The notes beneath the pieces are model-generated. The model did no database searches. It had not been told where the DNA came from and saw only the letters and a list, made by a program, of their open reading frames with translations. Shown here piece after piece: positions 55,932-64,000 of a stretch of 64,000 bases of DNA. Source of the stretch: Crossiella cryophila (GTDB lineage Bacteria > Actinomycetota > Actinomycetes > Mycobacteriales > Pseudonocardiaceae); assembly GCF_014204915.1 (NCBI RefSeq), contig NZ_JACHMH010000001.1:7837501-7901500 (forward strand). Direction: 5' to 3'. The translations under genes were made by a program, and so were the position numbers. Numbering within the stretch: the stretch's first letter is position 1; each line of letters begins with the position of its first letter.

Positions 55932-57221
55932 TCAGAAGAACGTGCCCGACCACGGCGGCCTGCCGGTGCCGAACAACCGGTCGGCCGAGGGCAGCGCCGA
56001 GGGCGTGCTCACGGTGAGCCTGCCCGCCTCGGCGAGTTCGGTGGGCCGGGTGCCGCCGAGGTAGAGCGCGGCGAGCGCGTCGACGTCGAGTTCCAGGTCC
56101 GCGGCGGCCTCGGTGCGGCTCGCACCGTCCTGGCCGATCCGGTAGTGACCGGTGTTGGCAGGCAGGAAGCGATCCCGCACGGACAGCACCACCGGCTCGG
56201 CCGCCTCGTAGGTCCGGGCGGCCAGGGCTTCGGGGACGTCGACCAGACGGAGCCAGATCTCGTCCTGCACGGCGGTGGTGCGCACCGCGTCCCGGTCGGT
56301 CAGCAGCAGTTCCAGGGGCAGGTCCAGGGGCAGCGGGTCGTCGGTGGTGATCCGGCTGACCAGGTCAACGCCGAGCAGGAACCGCCACAGTCCGGCCTGC
56401 GCGCCGGGGGTGCTCGCGTGCAGTTCGCGGATCTCCAGCGCGCGGCCGTGTTCCTCGCGGACGAAGGTGTAGAGCACGTAGCCGTCCGGGCCGGCCGGTC
56501 CGGTGTGCACGGCGGCGACCAGGTATTCGTCCCCGGCGTGGTACCGGGCCAGGGCGAGGGCCCAGTAATGCGCCGAGCGTTCCTGCCAGCCGGGGCGGGA
56601 CGGGTCGAGCCGGGCGTAGACCTCCGGCACCACCGTGTCCAGCTCCTCCGGCGCGAGCAGCCGCACCTCGCCGGTGACCGGGGCGCCGGGGTGCAGCCGG
56701 GCCCGCGCCCGGTCGACCGCGAGCATCCGGCCGCGGCTGGCCACGCCGTAGCCGAAGCGCCCGTAGATGGCGGCCTCGCTGGCCCGCAGGCTGGCCAGCA
56801 CCTCGCCGCGCTCGGCCAGGTCCCGCAGCTGGGCGCGCATGAGTTCGGTGACCACGCCGCGCCGGGTGTGGTCGGCGCGCACGCCGACCCTGGTGACGCC
56901 GGCGTGCGGCACCCCGGTCCGGCCGGGCACGGTCAGCGGCGCCGGGAACGAGGTCGTGGTGCCCACCAGCAGCTCGCCACCGCGCACCCCCAGCGTGCGG
57001 CCCGGCACGTAGGCGTGCCTGGTGTGCGCCCACTGCTCGTCCTGGGCGGCCGGATGGTGCATGGCGGCGCGGAAGAGCGTGTGCGCGGCGCGCACCTCGG
57101 CATCGTCGAGCACCTGTACCTCGTGGTCGGTCACCAGCGCATCGTGCCTGGCCGCGGCTGCCCTGACGAACGGATTAACCGGCAGGACAATGCCATTCAC
57201 TCCCCGGTGCGACCCCGGCAT
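55932..57221 (-). CDS. Eis-like GNAT N-acetyltransferase
   Basis: 429 residues, the Eis family length. The first GNAT domain has VTRVGVRADHTRRGVVTELMR with the acetyl-CoA loop and ASLRASEAAIYGRFGYGVAS; the second, degenerate, GNAT domain and the C-terminal sterol-carrier-like domain (ELDVDALAALYLGGTRPTEL) follow, ending with LFGTGRPPWSGTFF whose terminal carboxylate is usually catalytic. Eis enzymes acetylate lysines and aminoglycosides; the substrate here is unknown. The ATG at 57221 has GAGG upstream. It is divergent from the AraC genes 44 bases away. Confidence 0.85.
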   Translation of the reverse strand: MPGSHRGVNGIVLPVNPFVRAAAARHDALVTDHEVQVLDDAEVRAAHTLFRAAMHHPAAQDEQWAHTRHAYVPGRTLGVRGGELLVGTTTSFPAPLTVPGRTGVPHAGVTRVGVRADHTRRGVVTELMRAQLRDLAERGEVLASLRASEAAIYGRFGYGVASRGRMLAVDRARARLHPGAPVTGEVRLLAPEELDTVVPEVYARLDPSRPGWQERSAHYWALALARYHAGDEYLVAAVHTGPAGPDGYVLYTFVREEHGRALEIRELHASTPGAQAGLWRFLLGVDLVSRITTDDPLPLDLPLELLLTDRDAVRTTAVQDEIWLRLVDVPEALAARTYEAAEPVVLSVRDRFLPANTGHYRIGQDGASRTEAAADLELDVDALAALYLGGTRPTELAEAGRLTVSTPSALPSADRLFGTGRPPWSGTFF

Positions 57222-57264
57222 GATTACCTCAAGGGTCCAGTCGACCAGCTTGGGTGGGGAAAGC

Positions 57265-58221
57265 ATGATCGAGACCTGGTTCCACACCACCGACGTGCCC
57301 GCGGCCGAACGCTTCGACTACTGGCGGGAGCTGGCCGCGGGCCTGTGCGGCGAGTCCATCATCCAACGGCTCGGCCCCGGGGACTTCCACTCCGAGGTCC
57401 GGGCCCTGGACATCGGCTCGGTCGGCGTGGTGCTGGAACACCATTCGCCGTACTCCCTGGTGCGCACCGCCAGGCACGTGCGCCGCGAGGACCCGGACCG
57501 CTGCTACCTCATCCTGCTCGAGGACGGCGCGGTCGGCTTCGAGCAGGACGGCCGGTCCGGGGTGCGCCGCCCCAGCGACCTGATCGTGCACCACACCAGG
57601 AGCCCGTCGGTCACCTTCGGTGGCACCATGCGCCGGTCCATCCTGCTGCACTTCCCACGCACCCTGCTGCCGCCGGTGGCCGAGGCGATGCTGGGGGTCG
57701 TCCTCTCCGGGCGCGACGGGCTGGGCGGACTGGTCGCGGGCGCCCTGCGCGAACTGGTCCTGCTCGGCGCCGACCGGGACGAGGAAGGATCCCGGCTGAT
57801 CCGGATCACCCTGGACCTGCTCGCCGCGCTGTGCCACCGGGAACTCGGCACCGAAAGCCCGGCCGCCACCACCCCGGCGGCGGTGCTGCACCAGGTGCGC
57901 ACCTTCGCCCGCGAGCACCTCGGCGATCCGGATCTGGGCCCGGTCACCCTCGCCGCCGCGCACCACATCTCCGTGCGCTACCTGCACCGGCTCTTCCAGC
58001 AGCAGAACCAGACCGTGGCAGGCTGGATCCGGGACCAGCGGCTGGAGAACTGCCGCCGCGACCTGGCCGACCCCGCGCTGCACGACCGTCCGGTGCACGC
58101 GGTGGCCCGCCGCTGGGGCTTCACCGACGGCGCGCATTTCAACCGCGTCTTCCGCGCCGCGTTCGGTCTGCCGCCAGGGGAATACCGCAAGCTGTTCCTG
58201 GCACCGGAGGTGCGACGATGA
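57265..58221 (+). CDS. AraC family transcriptional regulator (first of three paralogues)
   Basis: 318 residues. The N-terminal ~200 residues (MIETWFHTTDVPAAERFDYW) form an AraC_binding_2-type cupin ligand domain. The C-terminal AraC DNA-binding domain has AAHHISVRYLHRLFQQ and the second helix-turn-helix VARRWGFTDGAHFNRVFRAA, followed by FGLPPGEYR. The ATG at 57265 has GGGGAAAG. Its stop overlaps the second gene by four bases. Divergent from the Eis-like gene, which any of the three might regulate. Confidence 0.9.
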   Translation: MIETWFHTTDVPAAERFDYWRELAAGLCGESIIQRLGPGDFHSEVRALDIGSVGVVLEHHSPYSLVRTARHVRREDPDRCYLILLEDGAVGFEQDGRSGVRRPSDLIVHHTRSPSVTFGGTMRRSILLHFPRTLLPPVAEAMLGVVLSGRDGLGGLVAGALRELVLLGADRDEEGSRLIRITLDLLAALCHRELGTESPAATTPAAVLHQVRTFAREHLGDPDLGPVTLAAAHHISVRYLHRLFQQQNQTVAGWIRDQRLENCRRDLADPALHDRPVHAVARRWGFTDGAHFNRVFRAAFGLPPGEYRKLFLAPEVRR

Positions 58222-59186
58222 TCGAGACCTGGTTCCGGACCACCGATGTGCCCGCGGCCGACCGCTTCGACTACTGGCACACGCTGGCCACCGGCCTGTG
58301 CGGCCCGTCGAGGATCGACAGCCTCGCCGTCGAGCCATTCCACGCCGAGGGCCGGGCCCTGGACCTGGGGGCGATGGGCGTGGTGACCGACAGCAAGTCG
58401 GCCTTCTCGATGGCCCGCAGTTCCGCCCAGGCCCGCCGGGACAGCGTGGAGCACTGCTACCTGACCCTGGTCGAGGACGGTCTGGTCGGCTGCGACCAGG
58501 ACGGTCGGCAGAGCACGCTGACCGCGGGCGAGATGATCATCCATCACAGCATGTCGGCCTCGGTCACCTCGGCGGTGACCACCGGCCGCTCGGTGATGCT
58601 GCACTTCCCGCGCACACTGCTGCCGCCGGTGGCGCTGGATCTGCTGGCCACCAAGCTGTCCGGGCGGGAGGGTCTTGGCGGGCTGGTCGCGGGCGGGCTG
58701 CGCGAGCTGGCCGTGCTGCCCGCGGACCGGGACGAGGAGATGGCCCGGCTGGCCGGGATCACCCTGGACCTGCTCGCCGCGCTCTGTCACCGCGAGCTGG
58801 GCACCGAACGGCCGGCCGCCACCACCCCGGCGGCGCTGCTCGGCCAGGTGCGCGCCTTCATCAGGACACACCTCGGCGATCCGGACCTGGCGCCCGCCAC
58901 CGTGGCCGCCGCGCACCACATCTCCGTGCGCTACCTGCACCGGCTCTTCCAGCAGGAGGGCCAGACCGTGGCGGGCTGGATCCGGGACCAGCGCCTGGAG
59001 AACTGCCGTCGCGACCTGGCCAACCCGGCCCTGCACGACCGTCCGGTGCACGCGGTGGCCCGCCGCTGGGGCTTCACCGACAGCGCGCACTTCAACCGCA
59101 CCTTCCGCGCCGCCTTCGGCCTGCCACCGGGTGAGTACCGCAAACTCGCCCAGGTGCCGGTACCGGCCCAGCGGGTGCTGAGCTGA
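58218..59186 (+). CDS. AraC family transcriptional regulator (second paralogue)
   Basis: 322 residues, closest to the first paralogue: MIETWFRTTDVPAADRFDYW at the start and AAHHISVRYLHRLFQQ with VARRWGFTDSAHFNRTFRAA in the DNA-binding domain. ATGA overlap with the first gene implies coupled translation. The ligand domain diverges in the middle (FSMARSSAQARRDSVEHCYL), which suggests a different ligand or cooperative partner. Confidence 0.9.
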   Translation: MIETWFRTTDVPAADRFDYWHTLATGLCGPSRIDSLAVEPFHAEGRALDLGAMGVVTDSKSAFSMARSSAQARRDSVEHCYLTLVEDGLVGCDQDGRQSTLTAGEMIIHHSMSASVTSAVTTGRSVMLHFPRTLLPPVALDLLATKLSGREGLGGLVAGGLRELAVLPADRDEEMARLAGITLDLLAALCHRELGTERPAATTPAALLGQVRAFIRTHLGDPDLAPATVAAAHHISVRYLHRLFQQEGQTVAGWIRDQRLENCRRDLANPALHDRPVHAVARRWGFTDSAHFNRTFRAAFGLPPGEYRKLAQVPVPAQRVLS

Positions 59187-59208
59187 GCACCACCGGGGGT
59201 GCGTCGCG

Positions 59209-60168
59209 ATGACCGAGACCTGGCTTCGCACCATGGACCTGCCGGCCGAGGACCGGTTCGACCACTGGTACCACCTGGCCGCCCTGGGCTGGGGGGAGAT
59301 CACCGTCGAGGTCGAGGACAGCACCGACTTCCACAGCGTGGGCAGGCTGGTCGACCTCGGCGGCATGCTGATGACCACCGAGGAGCTGCAGCCGGTGCGC
59401 CTGGACCGCAGCGCCGCCCAGGTCCGCCGCTCGGACCCGGAACGCTGGCACCTGACCCTGCTCGCCGAGGGCAGCTCCAGGTTCGAGCAGGACGGCCGCC
59501 AGGCCGAGCTGAGCGCGGGCGACCTGCTGATCTACCACAGCTCCGCGCCCTTCCGCGGCACCGTGACCTCCTCGAAGACGGAGTTCCTGCAGTTCCCGCG
59601 CGAGCTGAACCCGAGCGGGCTGGCGGAGCTGGTGGCGGTGCCGCTGTCCGGTCGTTCAGGCATCGGCGCGCTGGTCGCGGGCTGCCTGCGGGAGCTGGCC
59701 GCGCTGCCGGGCAACCGGCAGGAGGAGGCGAGCAGGCTCACCGCGATCACCCTGGACCTGCTCGGCGTGCTCGGCGCGCGGGTGCGGGGCGCCCCGGCCG
59801 CGCCGGAGTCCACCCCGGCGGCGCTGATCACCGCGGTGCGCGCGTTCATCCGCGCCAACCTGGCCGATCCGGCGCTGGACCCGGCCGCGATCGCCGCCGC
59901 GCACCACATCTCCGTGCGTTACCTGCACCGGCTCTTCCAGCAGCAGGAGCAGACCGTGGCCGGCTGGATCCGGGACCAGCGGCTGGAGAACTGCCGTCGT
60001 GACCTGGCCAATCCGGCCCTGCACGACCGTCCGGTGCACGTGGTGGCCCGGTGCTGGGGCTTCACCGACAGCGCGCATTTCAGCCGCGCGTTCCGCTCGG
60101 CGTTCGGGCTGCCACCCGGTGAGTACCGCAGGCTGGTGCGGACCGGCCTCCAGCCACCGCCGGGCTAG
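59209..60168 (+). CDS. AraC family transcriptional regulator (third paralogue)
   Basis: 319 residues. MTETWLRTMDLPAEDRFDHW at the start and AAHHISVRYLHRLFQQ, VARCWGFTDSAHFSRAFRSA in the DNA-binding domain. It keeps the same layout but its ligand domain is the most divergent of the three. It starts 23 bases after the second gene. All three share the identical 16-residue helix-turn-helix core AAHHISVRYLHRLFQQ, so they probably recognise similar DNA. Confidence 0.9.
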   Translation: MTETWLRTMDLPAEDRFDHWYHLAALGWGEITVEVEDSTDFHSVGRLVDLGGMLMTTEELQPVRLDRSAAQVRRSDPERWHLTLLAEGSSRFEQDGRQAELSAGDLLIYHSSAPFRGTVTSSKTEFLQFPRELNPSGLAELVAVPLSGRSGIGALVAGCLRELAALPGNRQEEASRLTAITLDLLGVLGARVRGAPAAPESTPAALITAVRAFIRANLADPALDPAAIAAAHHISVRYLHRLFQQQEQTVAGWIRDQRLENCRRDLANPALHDRPVHVVARCWGFTDSAHFSRAFRSAFGLPPGEYRRLVRTGLQPPPG

Positions 60169-60406
60169 ATCTTTGTGCCCGCACCGTCAATGGCGGTGCG
60201 TCCGGAGTCAACGACTCCCCGGCCCGGCTCGGCCAAGATTCTTTCCAGGCGGTCACCGGTTCCCGGGGAGGAGAACCCGGACCGCCGGGCCAGCACTGGC
60301 GGCGTTCCTGGGGGCCGCCGCCAGTCTGGCCCCTCCACACTCGCCGGTGCGCGCACTCCCAGTGGTCGCGCACCGGTGGGGCCGGGTCAGGGCTGCCACC
60401 TGGCCC

Positions 60407-60445
60407 GCGCCGACCCCGCACGCCGGGCGGGCTCGGGGTCGGCGC
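60407..60445. terminator. bidirectional hairpin between the AraC and DUF4333-type genes
   Basis: GCGCCGACCCCG (60407-60418) pairs perfectly with CGGGGTCGGCGC (60434-60445) around a 15-base loop. It lies 13 bases beyond the stop of the minus-strand gene and can end both convergent units. The rest of 60169-60406 shows no gene. Confidence 0.75.
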
Positions 60446-60457
60446 ACCGGTCCATTA

Positions 60458-61213
60458 CTACTTCGGCAGGCTGACCTCGTAGACGGCCTTGCTGTCCTTG
60501 ACGGTGATGGTGACCGTCTTGTCCTTGCCGTCGATCTTGACCTTGCACTCGAAGGTCGAGCCCTGGGTCACGGCCTGGCCGGACGGGCAGGTGGCGTTCT
60601 CCACCTTCTGCACGTTGTACCGCTCGACCAAGATCTTCTTCACGCCCTCCTGCACGGCGTTCTCGTCGAAGACCTTCTTCAGGAACCAGCCGGGCCAGAC
60701 GAAGCCGAGCACGGCGACCGCGGCCACCAGCAGCACCGCGAGCCCGCCGAGGATCAGCGGCAGCGCGGACTTCTTCTTCGGACCGGTGGGCGGCTGGCCG
60801 TAGCCGGGCTGCTCACCGAAACCGGGCTGGGGCTGACCGAACGGGCCGGGCTGGCCGGGCTGCCCAGGGAATCCCTGGGTCGGCTGGCCGTAGGGGCCAC
60901 TCGGCTGCTGGCCGGGCTGCGGCTGGCCGTACTGACCCGGCTGCGGCTGACCGGGCTGCTGGCCGTAACCCGGCTGCGGCTGCCCGTACTGGCCGGGCTG
61001 CGGCTGTCCCGGCTGGGGCTGGCCGTACTGGCCGGGCTGCGGCTGGCCGGGCTGCTGGCCGTAACCGGGCTGGCCGGGCTGGGGCTGACCGGGAGGCTGG
61101 CCCGCGGCCGGGAAACCACCGGAGGGGGTGCCCTGGCCATAACCCGAGCCGTACGGCTGCTGGCCCCACTGCTGCGGGTTGTTCTCCCCGGGCGGGCCAT
61201 ACGGGCTGGTCAT
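60458..61213 (-). CDS. DUF4333-type membrane protein with a PGQ-rich N-terminus
   Basis: 251 residues. About residues 1-135 are low-complexity Pro/Gly/Gln/Tyr repeats, facing the cytoplasm. A basic stop (GPKKKSALP) and one membrane helix ([21 protein letters not shown]) follow, then a ~75-residue outside domain with [20 protein letters not shown] (two Cys) and [17 protein letters not shown], the DUF4333 pattern. The ATG at 61213 has GGAGG. Such proteins are common in mycolata and relatives; function unknown. Confidence 0.85.
   Translation of the reverse strand: MTSPYGPPGENNPQQWGQQPYGSGYGQGTPSGGFPAAGQPPGQPQPGQPGYGQQPGQPQPGQYGQPQPGQPQPGQYGQPQPGYGQQPGQPQPGQYGQPQPGQQPSGPYGQPTQGFPGQPGQPGPFGQPQPGFGEQPGYGQPPTGPKKKSALPLILGGLAVLLVAAVAVLGFVWPGWFLKKVFDENAVQEGVKKILVERYNVQKVENATCPSGQAVTQGSTFECKVKIDGKDKTVTITVKDSKAVYEVSLPK
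60843..61110 (-). repeat. tandem repeats coding for PQPGQYGQ-type units
   Basis: Repeats on the minus strand encode units such as [11 protein letters not shown] and [11 protein letters not shown] within the cytoplasmic tail of the DUF4333-type protein. The copies are near-identical at DNA level, so length variation between strains is likely. Confidence 0.8.
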
Positions 61214-61349
61214 CCTGAGCCTCCGAGTTCGTGGTTGTCCTGCCTGGTCACGCACACGCTGCGAGCGATCAAACCACAGCGCGCCCCGCCGTACCCGGCC
61301 GACCGGCCAAGTTGCGGCAAGAGGTGGCTACCCGCGGTCCGGACGCGGC

Positions 61350-64000
61350 TCACGTGACCATCGCGACCACGCCGCGGCGCAGCGAGGCCGCCGCCTTGAT
61401 CGCGGTCGCGCCGACCGGGTCCTCGCCGCCGAGCACGTCCCTGAGCTGCTCCAACAGGTCGACGACCTGGCGGCACCAGCGCACGAAGTCACCGGCGGAC
61501 AGCTCCTGCCCGTTGGCCTCGGCCGCGCTGAGCACCTTCTCCAGAGACTCCCCGCGCGACCACCGGTAGACCGGCCAGGCGAACCCGGCGTCGGGTTCCC
61601 TGGTGCGGTCCAGCCGGTGCTTGCCCTCGTCGTCCTCGAGTTCGGCCCAGATGCGCATGGTGTTGTCCAGCGCCTCGGCCACCCCGCCACCGGGCAGCCG
61701 GGGCTGGGTGGGCGCGTCCCGGCGGGACTCGAAGACCAGCGCGGAGACCACCGCGGCCAGCTCGGCCGGGTCCAGGTCCAGCCAGGCGTCGGTGCGCAGG
61801 CATTCCGCGGCCAGCAGGTCGGACTCGCCGTAGAGCCGGGCCAGCCTGCGCCCGTGCTCGGTGACGATCTCGCCCACCTCGTCCTCGGTCTCCGGACCGC
61901 GCAGGTAACCGCGGTCGCGCAGCAGGGCGCGGATCCGGTCGAAGGCGCGGGCCAGCGAGTGCGTGGTGGCCGCGACCTGGCGTTCCAGCTTCTCGGTCTC
62001 GGCCAGCAGCCGGTGGTAGCGCTCGCCCCAGCGGGCGTGCTGTTCCCGGTCCTCGCAGGCGTGGCAGGGGTGCGCGCGCAGCGCCCGGCGCAGCGCGGCG
62101 AGTTCGGCGTCCTCGACCGCGCCGCCGGAGGAACGGCGGCGGTTGCGGCCGGGCGGCTGGATGCCGGTGTTGCGCAGGGTGGCGGCCAGGTCCCGGCGGC
62201 TGCGCGGGGAGCGGACGTCGACCTGCTTGGGCAGCCGGACCCAGCCCAGCGGCACCACCTCGGACGGGAAGTCGTGCACGGACAGCCGTCCGGCCCACCG
62301 GTCCTCGGTGACCACCAGCGGGCGCGGGTCGTCGTTGGGGTCCAGGCCGGGGTCGATGACCAGCGCCAGGCCGCTGCGCCGCCCGGAGGGCACCGCGATG
62401 ACATCGCCCTTGCGCAGCTTCTCCAGCGAGGCCGCCGCCTCCGAGCGCCGCACCGTGCTGCTCTGCCTGGCCAGGGTCTTCTCCCGCTCGGAGATCCGCT
62501 TGCGCAGGTTGGCGTAGTCACTGAAGTCGCCGAGGTGGCAGGTCATGGACTGCTCGTAGCCGGAGAGTCCCTCCCGGTTGCGCTCGATCCGCCGGGACAG
62601 CCCGACCACCGAGCGGTCGGCCTGGAACTGGGCGAAGGACTGTTCGAGCAGTTCGCGGGCTGCCGCGGCGCCGACCCGGTGCACCAGGTTGACGGCCATG
62701 TTGTAGCCGGGCTTGAAGGAGGAGCGCAGCGGGTAGGTGCGGGTGGAGGCCAGGCCGCCGACCGTCCTGGGGTCCATGCCGGGCTGCCACACCACCACGG
62801 CGTGGCCCTCCACGTCGATGCCGCGCCTGCCTGCCCGGCCGGTGAGCTGGGTGTACTCGCCGGGGGTGAGGTCGACGTGCGCCTCGCCGTTGTACTTGAC
62901 CAGTTTCTCCAGCACCACGGTGCGGGCTGGCATGTTGATGCCCAGCGCGAGGGTCTCGGTGGCGAAGACGACCCGGACCAGGCCGCGGACGAACAGCTCC
63001 TCCACGGTCTCCTTGAACGCGGGCAGCAGGCCGGCGTGGTGGCTGGCGATACCGCGTTCGAGTGCCTCCCGCCATTCCCAGTAGCCGAGCACGGCCAGGT
63101 CGGGTTCGGGCAGGCCGCCGGTCTTGGCCGCGATGATGGCCCGGATCTCGGCCACCTCGGCCTCGGTGGTCAGCCGCAGCCCCGAGCGCACGCACTGGTT
63201 CATCGCCGCGTCACAACCGTTGCGGCTGAAGATGAACACGATCGCGGGCAGCAGGCCCTTGGCGTCGAGCTGGCGCACCACGTCGTTGCGCGAGGGCGGC
63301 CGGAAGGTGCCTGCCCTCGGTCCGCTGCCGCCGCGCCGGTCCGGCCGCTGCCTGCCCCAGGGCAGATGCCTGCGTTCCATCTCCTGGGTGGCCCGGTTCA
63401 GCTCCGGGTTGATCCGGATGTGGCCTTCCCTGGAGTCCTCGGCGAAGAGGTCCATCACCCGGCTGCCGACCTGCATGTGCTGCCACAGCGGCACCGGCCG
63501 GTGCTCGTCGACGACCACGGTGGTGTCCCCGCGCACCTCGACCAGCCATTCGCCGAACTCCTCGGCGTTGCTGACGGTGGCGGAGAGCCCGGCCACCCGC
63601 ACCTGTTCGGGCAGGTGCAGGATCACTTCCTCCCACACCGCGCCGCGGAAGCGGTCGGCGAGGTAGTGCACCTCGTCCATGACCACGTAGCCGAGGTTGT
63701 CCAGCGCCCGCGAGCCCGCGTAGATCATGTTGCGCAGCACCTCGGTGGTCATGATCACCACCGGCGCGTCCCCGTTGATCGAGGTGTCCCCGGTGAGCAG
63801 GCCGACCTGTTTGGGCCCGTACCGGGCGGCCAGGTCGGCGTGCTTCTGGTTGGACAGCGCCTTGATCGGGGTGGTGTAGAAGCACTTCTTGCCCTCGGCG
63901 AGGGCAAGGTGCACGGCGAACTCGCCGACGATGGTCTTGCCGGCGCCGGTGGGCGCGCACACGAGCACGCCGTGCCCGTCTTCGAGGGCCTGGCAGGAAC
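61350..64000 (-). CDS. helY: Ski2/Mtr4-like DExH-box helicase, HelY type (5' end outside window)
   Basis: At least 883 residues; the start lies beyond the right edge. Visible motifs: CAPTGAGKTIVGEFA (I), TTPIKALSNQKH (Ia), GLLTGDTSINGDAP, VVMDEVHYLAD (II, DEVH), VAGLSATVSNAEEF (III), then FIFSRNGCDAAM, FATETLALGINMPAR (V) and QLTGRAGRRGIDVEG (VI). The C-terminal part (LHDFPSEVVPL outline, LARAFDRIRALLRDRGYL) is the arch-less helical region of bacterial HelY proteins. It is thought to unwind or remodel RNA or RNA-protein complexes. The gene is at least 2.65 kb. Confidence 0.92.
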   Translation of the reverse strand, partial: SCQALEDGHGVLVCAPTGAGKTIVGEFAVHLALAEGKKCFYTTPIKALSNQKHADLAARYGPKQVGLLTGDTSINGDAPVVIMTTEVLRNMIYAGSRALDNLGYVVMDEVHYLADRFRGAVWEEVILHLPEQVRVAGLSATVSNAEEFGEWLVEVRGDTTVVVDEHRPVPLWQHMQVGSRVMDLFAEDSREGHIRINPELNRATQEMERRHLPWGRQRPDRRGGSGPRAGTFRPPSRNDVVRQLDAKGLLPAIVFIFSRNGCDAAMNQCVRSGLRLTTEAEVAEIRAIIAAKTGGLPEPDLAVLGYWEWREALERGIASHHAGLLPAFKETVEELFVRGLVRVVFATETLALGINMPARTVVLEKLVKYNGEAHVDLTPGEYTQLTGRAGRRGIDVEGHAVVVWQPGMDPRTVGGLASTRTYPLRSSFKPGYNMAVNLVHRVGAAAARELLEQSFAQFQADRSVVGLSRRIERNREGLSGYEQSMTCHLGDFSDYANLRKRISEREKTLARQSSTVRRSEAAASLEKLRKGDVIAVPSGRRSGLALVIDPGLDPNDDPRPLVVTEDRWAGRLSVHDFPSEVVPLGWVRLPKQVDVRSPRSRRDLAATLRNTGIQPPGRNRRRSSGGAVEDAELAALRRALRAHPCHACEDREQHARWGERYHRLLAETEKLERQVAATTHSLARAFDRIRALLRDRGYLRGPETEDEVGEIVTEHGRRLARLYGESDLLAAECLRTDAWLDLDPAELAAVVSALVFESRRDAPTQPRLPGGGVAEALDNTMRIWAELEDDEGKHRLDRTREPDAGFAWPVYRWSRGESLEKVLSAAEANGQELSAGDFVRWCRQVVDLLEQLRDVLGGEDPVGATAIKAAASLRRGVVAMVT

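Overview
The DNA is GC-rich, with GTG starts, four-base ATGA/GTGA gene overlaps and strong G/C third-position bias. It carries actinobacterial families such as a HelY-like helicase, a fused SecDF, a transmembrane Ser/Thr kinase, a PGQ-rich DUF4333-type protein and a self-sufficient CYP102-type P450. I infer a chromosomal segment of a filamentous actinomycete, probably Pseudonocardiaceae-like. The family assignment is a guess from style. I saw no rRNA, tRNA, CRISPR array, transposase or phage gene.

0.4-13 kb: one long minus-strand carbohydrate-utilisation locus. In transcription order it holds an enolase-superfamily sugar-acid dehydratase, a secreted GH27 alpha-galactosidase, two ABC sugar permeases, a GH95 fucosidase/galactosidase, a CE7 deacetylase, a lipoprotein sugar-binding protein, a GH36 alpha-galactosidase and a GntR/FCD regulator. 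A near-perfect GATC-TATA-GATC dyad lies just upstream of the first gene. The import and hydrolysis genes fit uptake and debranching of an acetylated, galactose/fucose-decorated plant oligosaccharide. A response regulator is cut by the left edge.

13-23 kb: a secreted S1 protease, a leaderless 36-codon peptide gene with its own terminator, a small unknown protein, and an unassigned oxidative cluster. That cluster is an AMP-forming ligase divergent from an FAD oxidoreductase, an FMN alpha-hydroxy-acid oxidase, an atypical P450 and a cation/proton antiporter. A second S1 protease and a 61-residue secreted peptide follow.

23-32 kb: a large STAND-like AAA ATPase with a repeat-expanded Gly/Ser/Pro insert and a tandemly duplicated 3' end. 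Then a FAD monooxygenase preceded by two possible micro-ORFs, an ANT(6)-like nucleotidyltransferase, a repeat hairpin (array A), a threonine-synthase-like PLP enzyme divergent from a YheO/DauR-type regulator, and an ADP-ribosylglycohydrolase.

32-46 kb: a DUF1304 membrane protein, a CYP102-type P450-reductase fusion with a divergent PAS/LuxR regulator, a GNAT protein, a secreted peptide, SecDF and a CPBP protease. The long intergenic region that follows holds a 152-bp hairpin and a second repeat hairpin (array B) of the same family as array A. Then come an alpha/beta hydrolase, a PaaK-like ligase and a class C beta-lactamase-like hydrolase.

46-64 kb: a membrane pentapeptide-repeat protein; a probable five-gene minus-strand operon (ArsR-like regulator, MFS exporter, M24 peptidase, Lrp regulator, Ser/Thr kinase) starting at a 38-bp dyad; a 5'-3' exonuclease; three small unknown proteins; an Eis-like acetyltransferase; three tandem paralogous AraC regulators; a DUF4333-type protein; and the C-terminal part of a HelY-like helicase cut by the right edge.

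Two dispersed palindromes recur across the whole window: CTACCGAMCGGTCGGTAG-type sites and GTCCACWGTGGAC.
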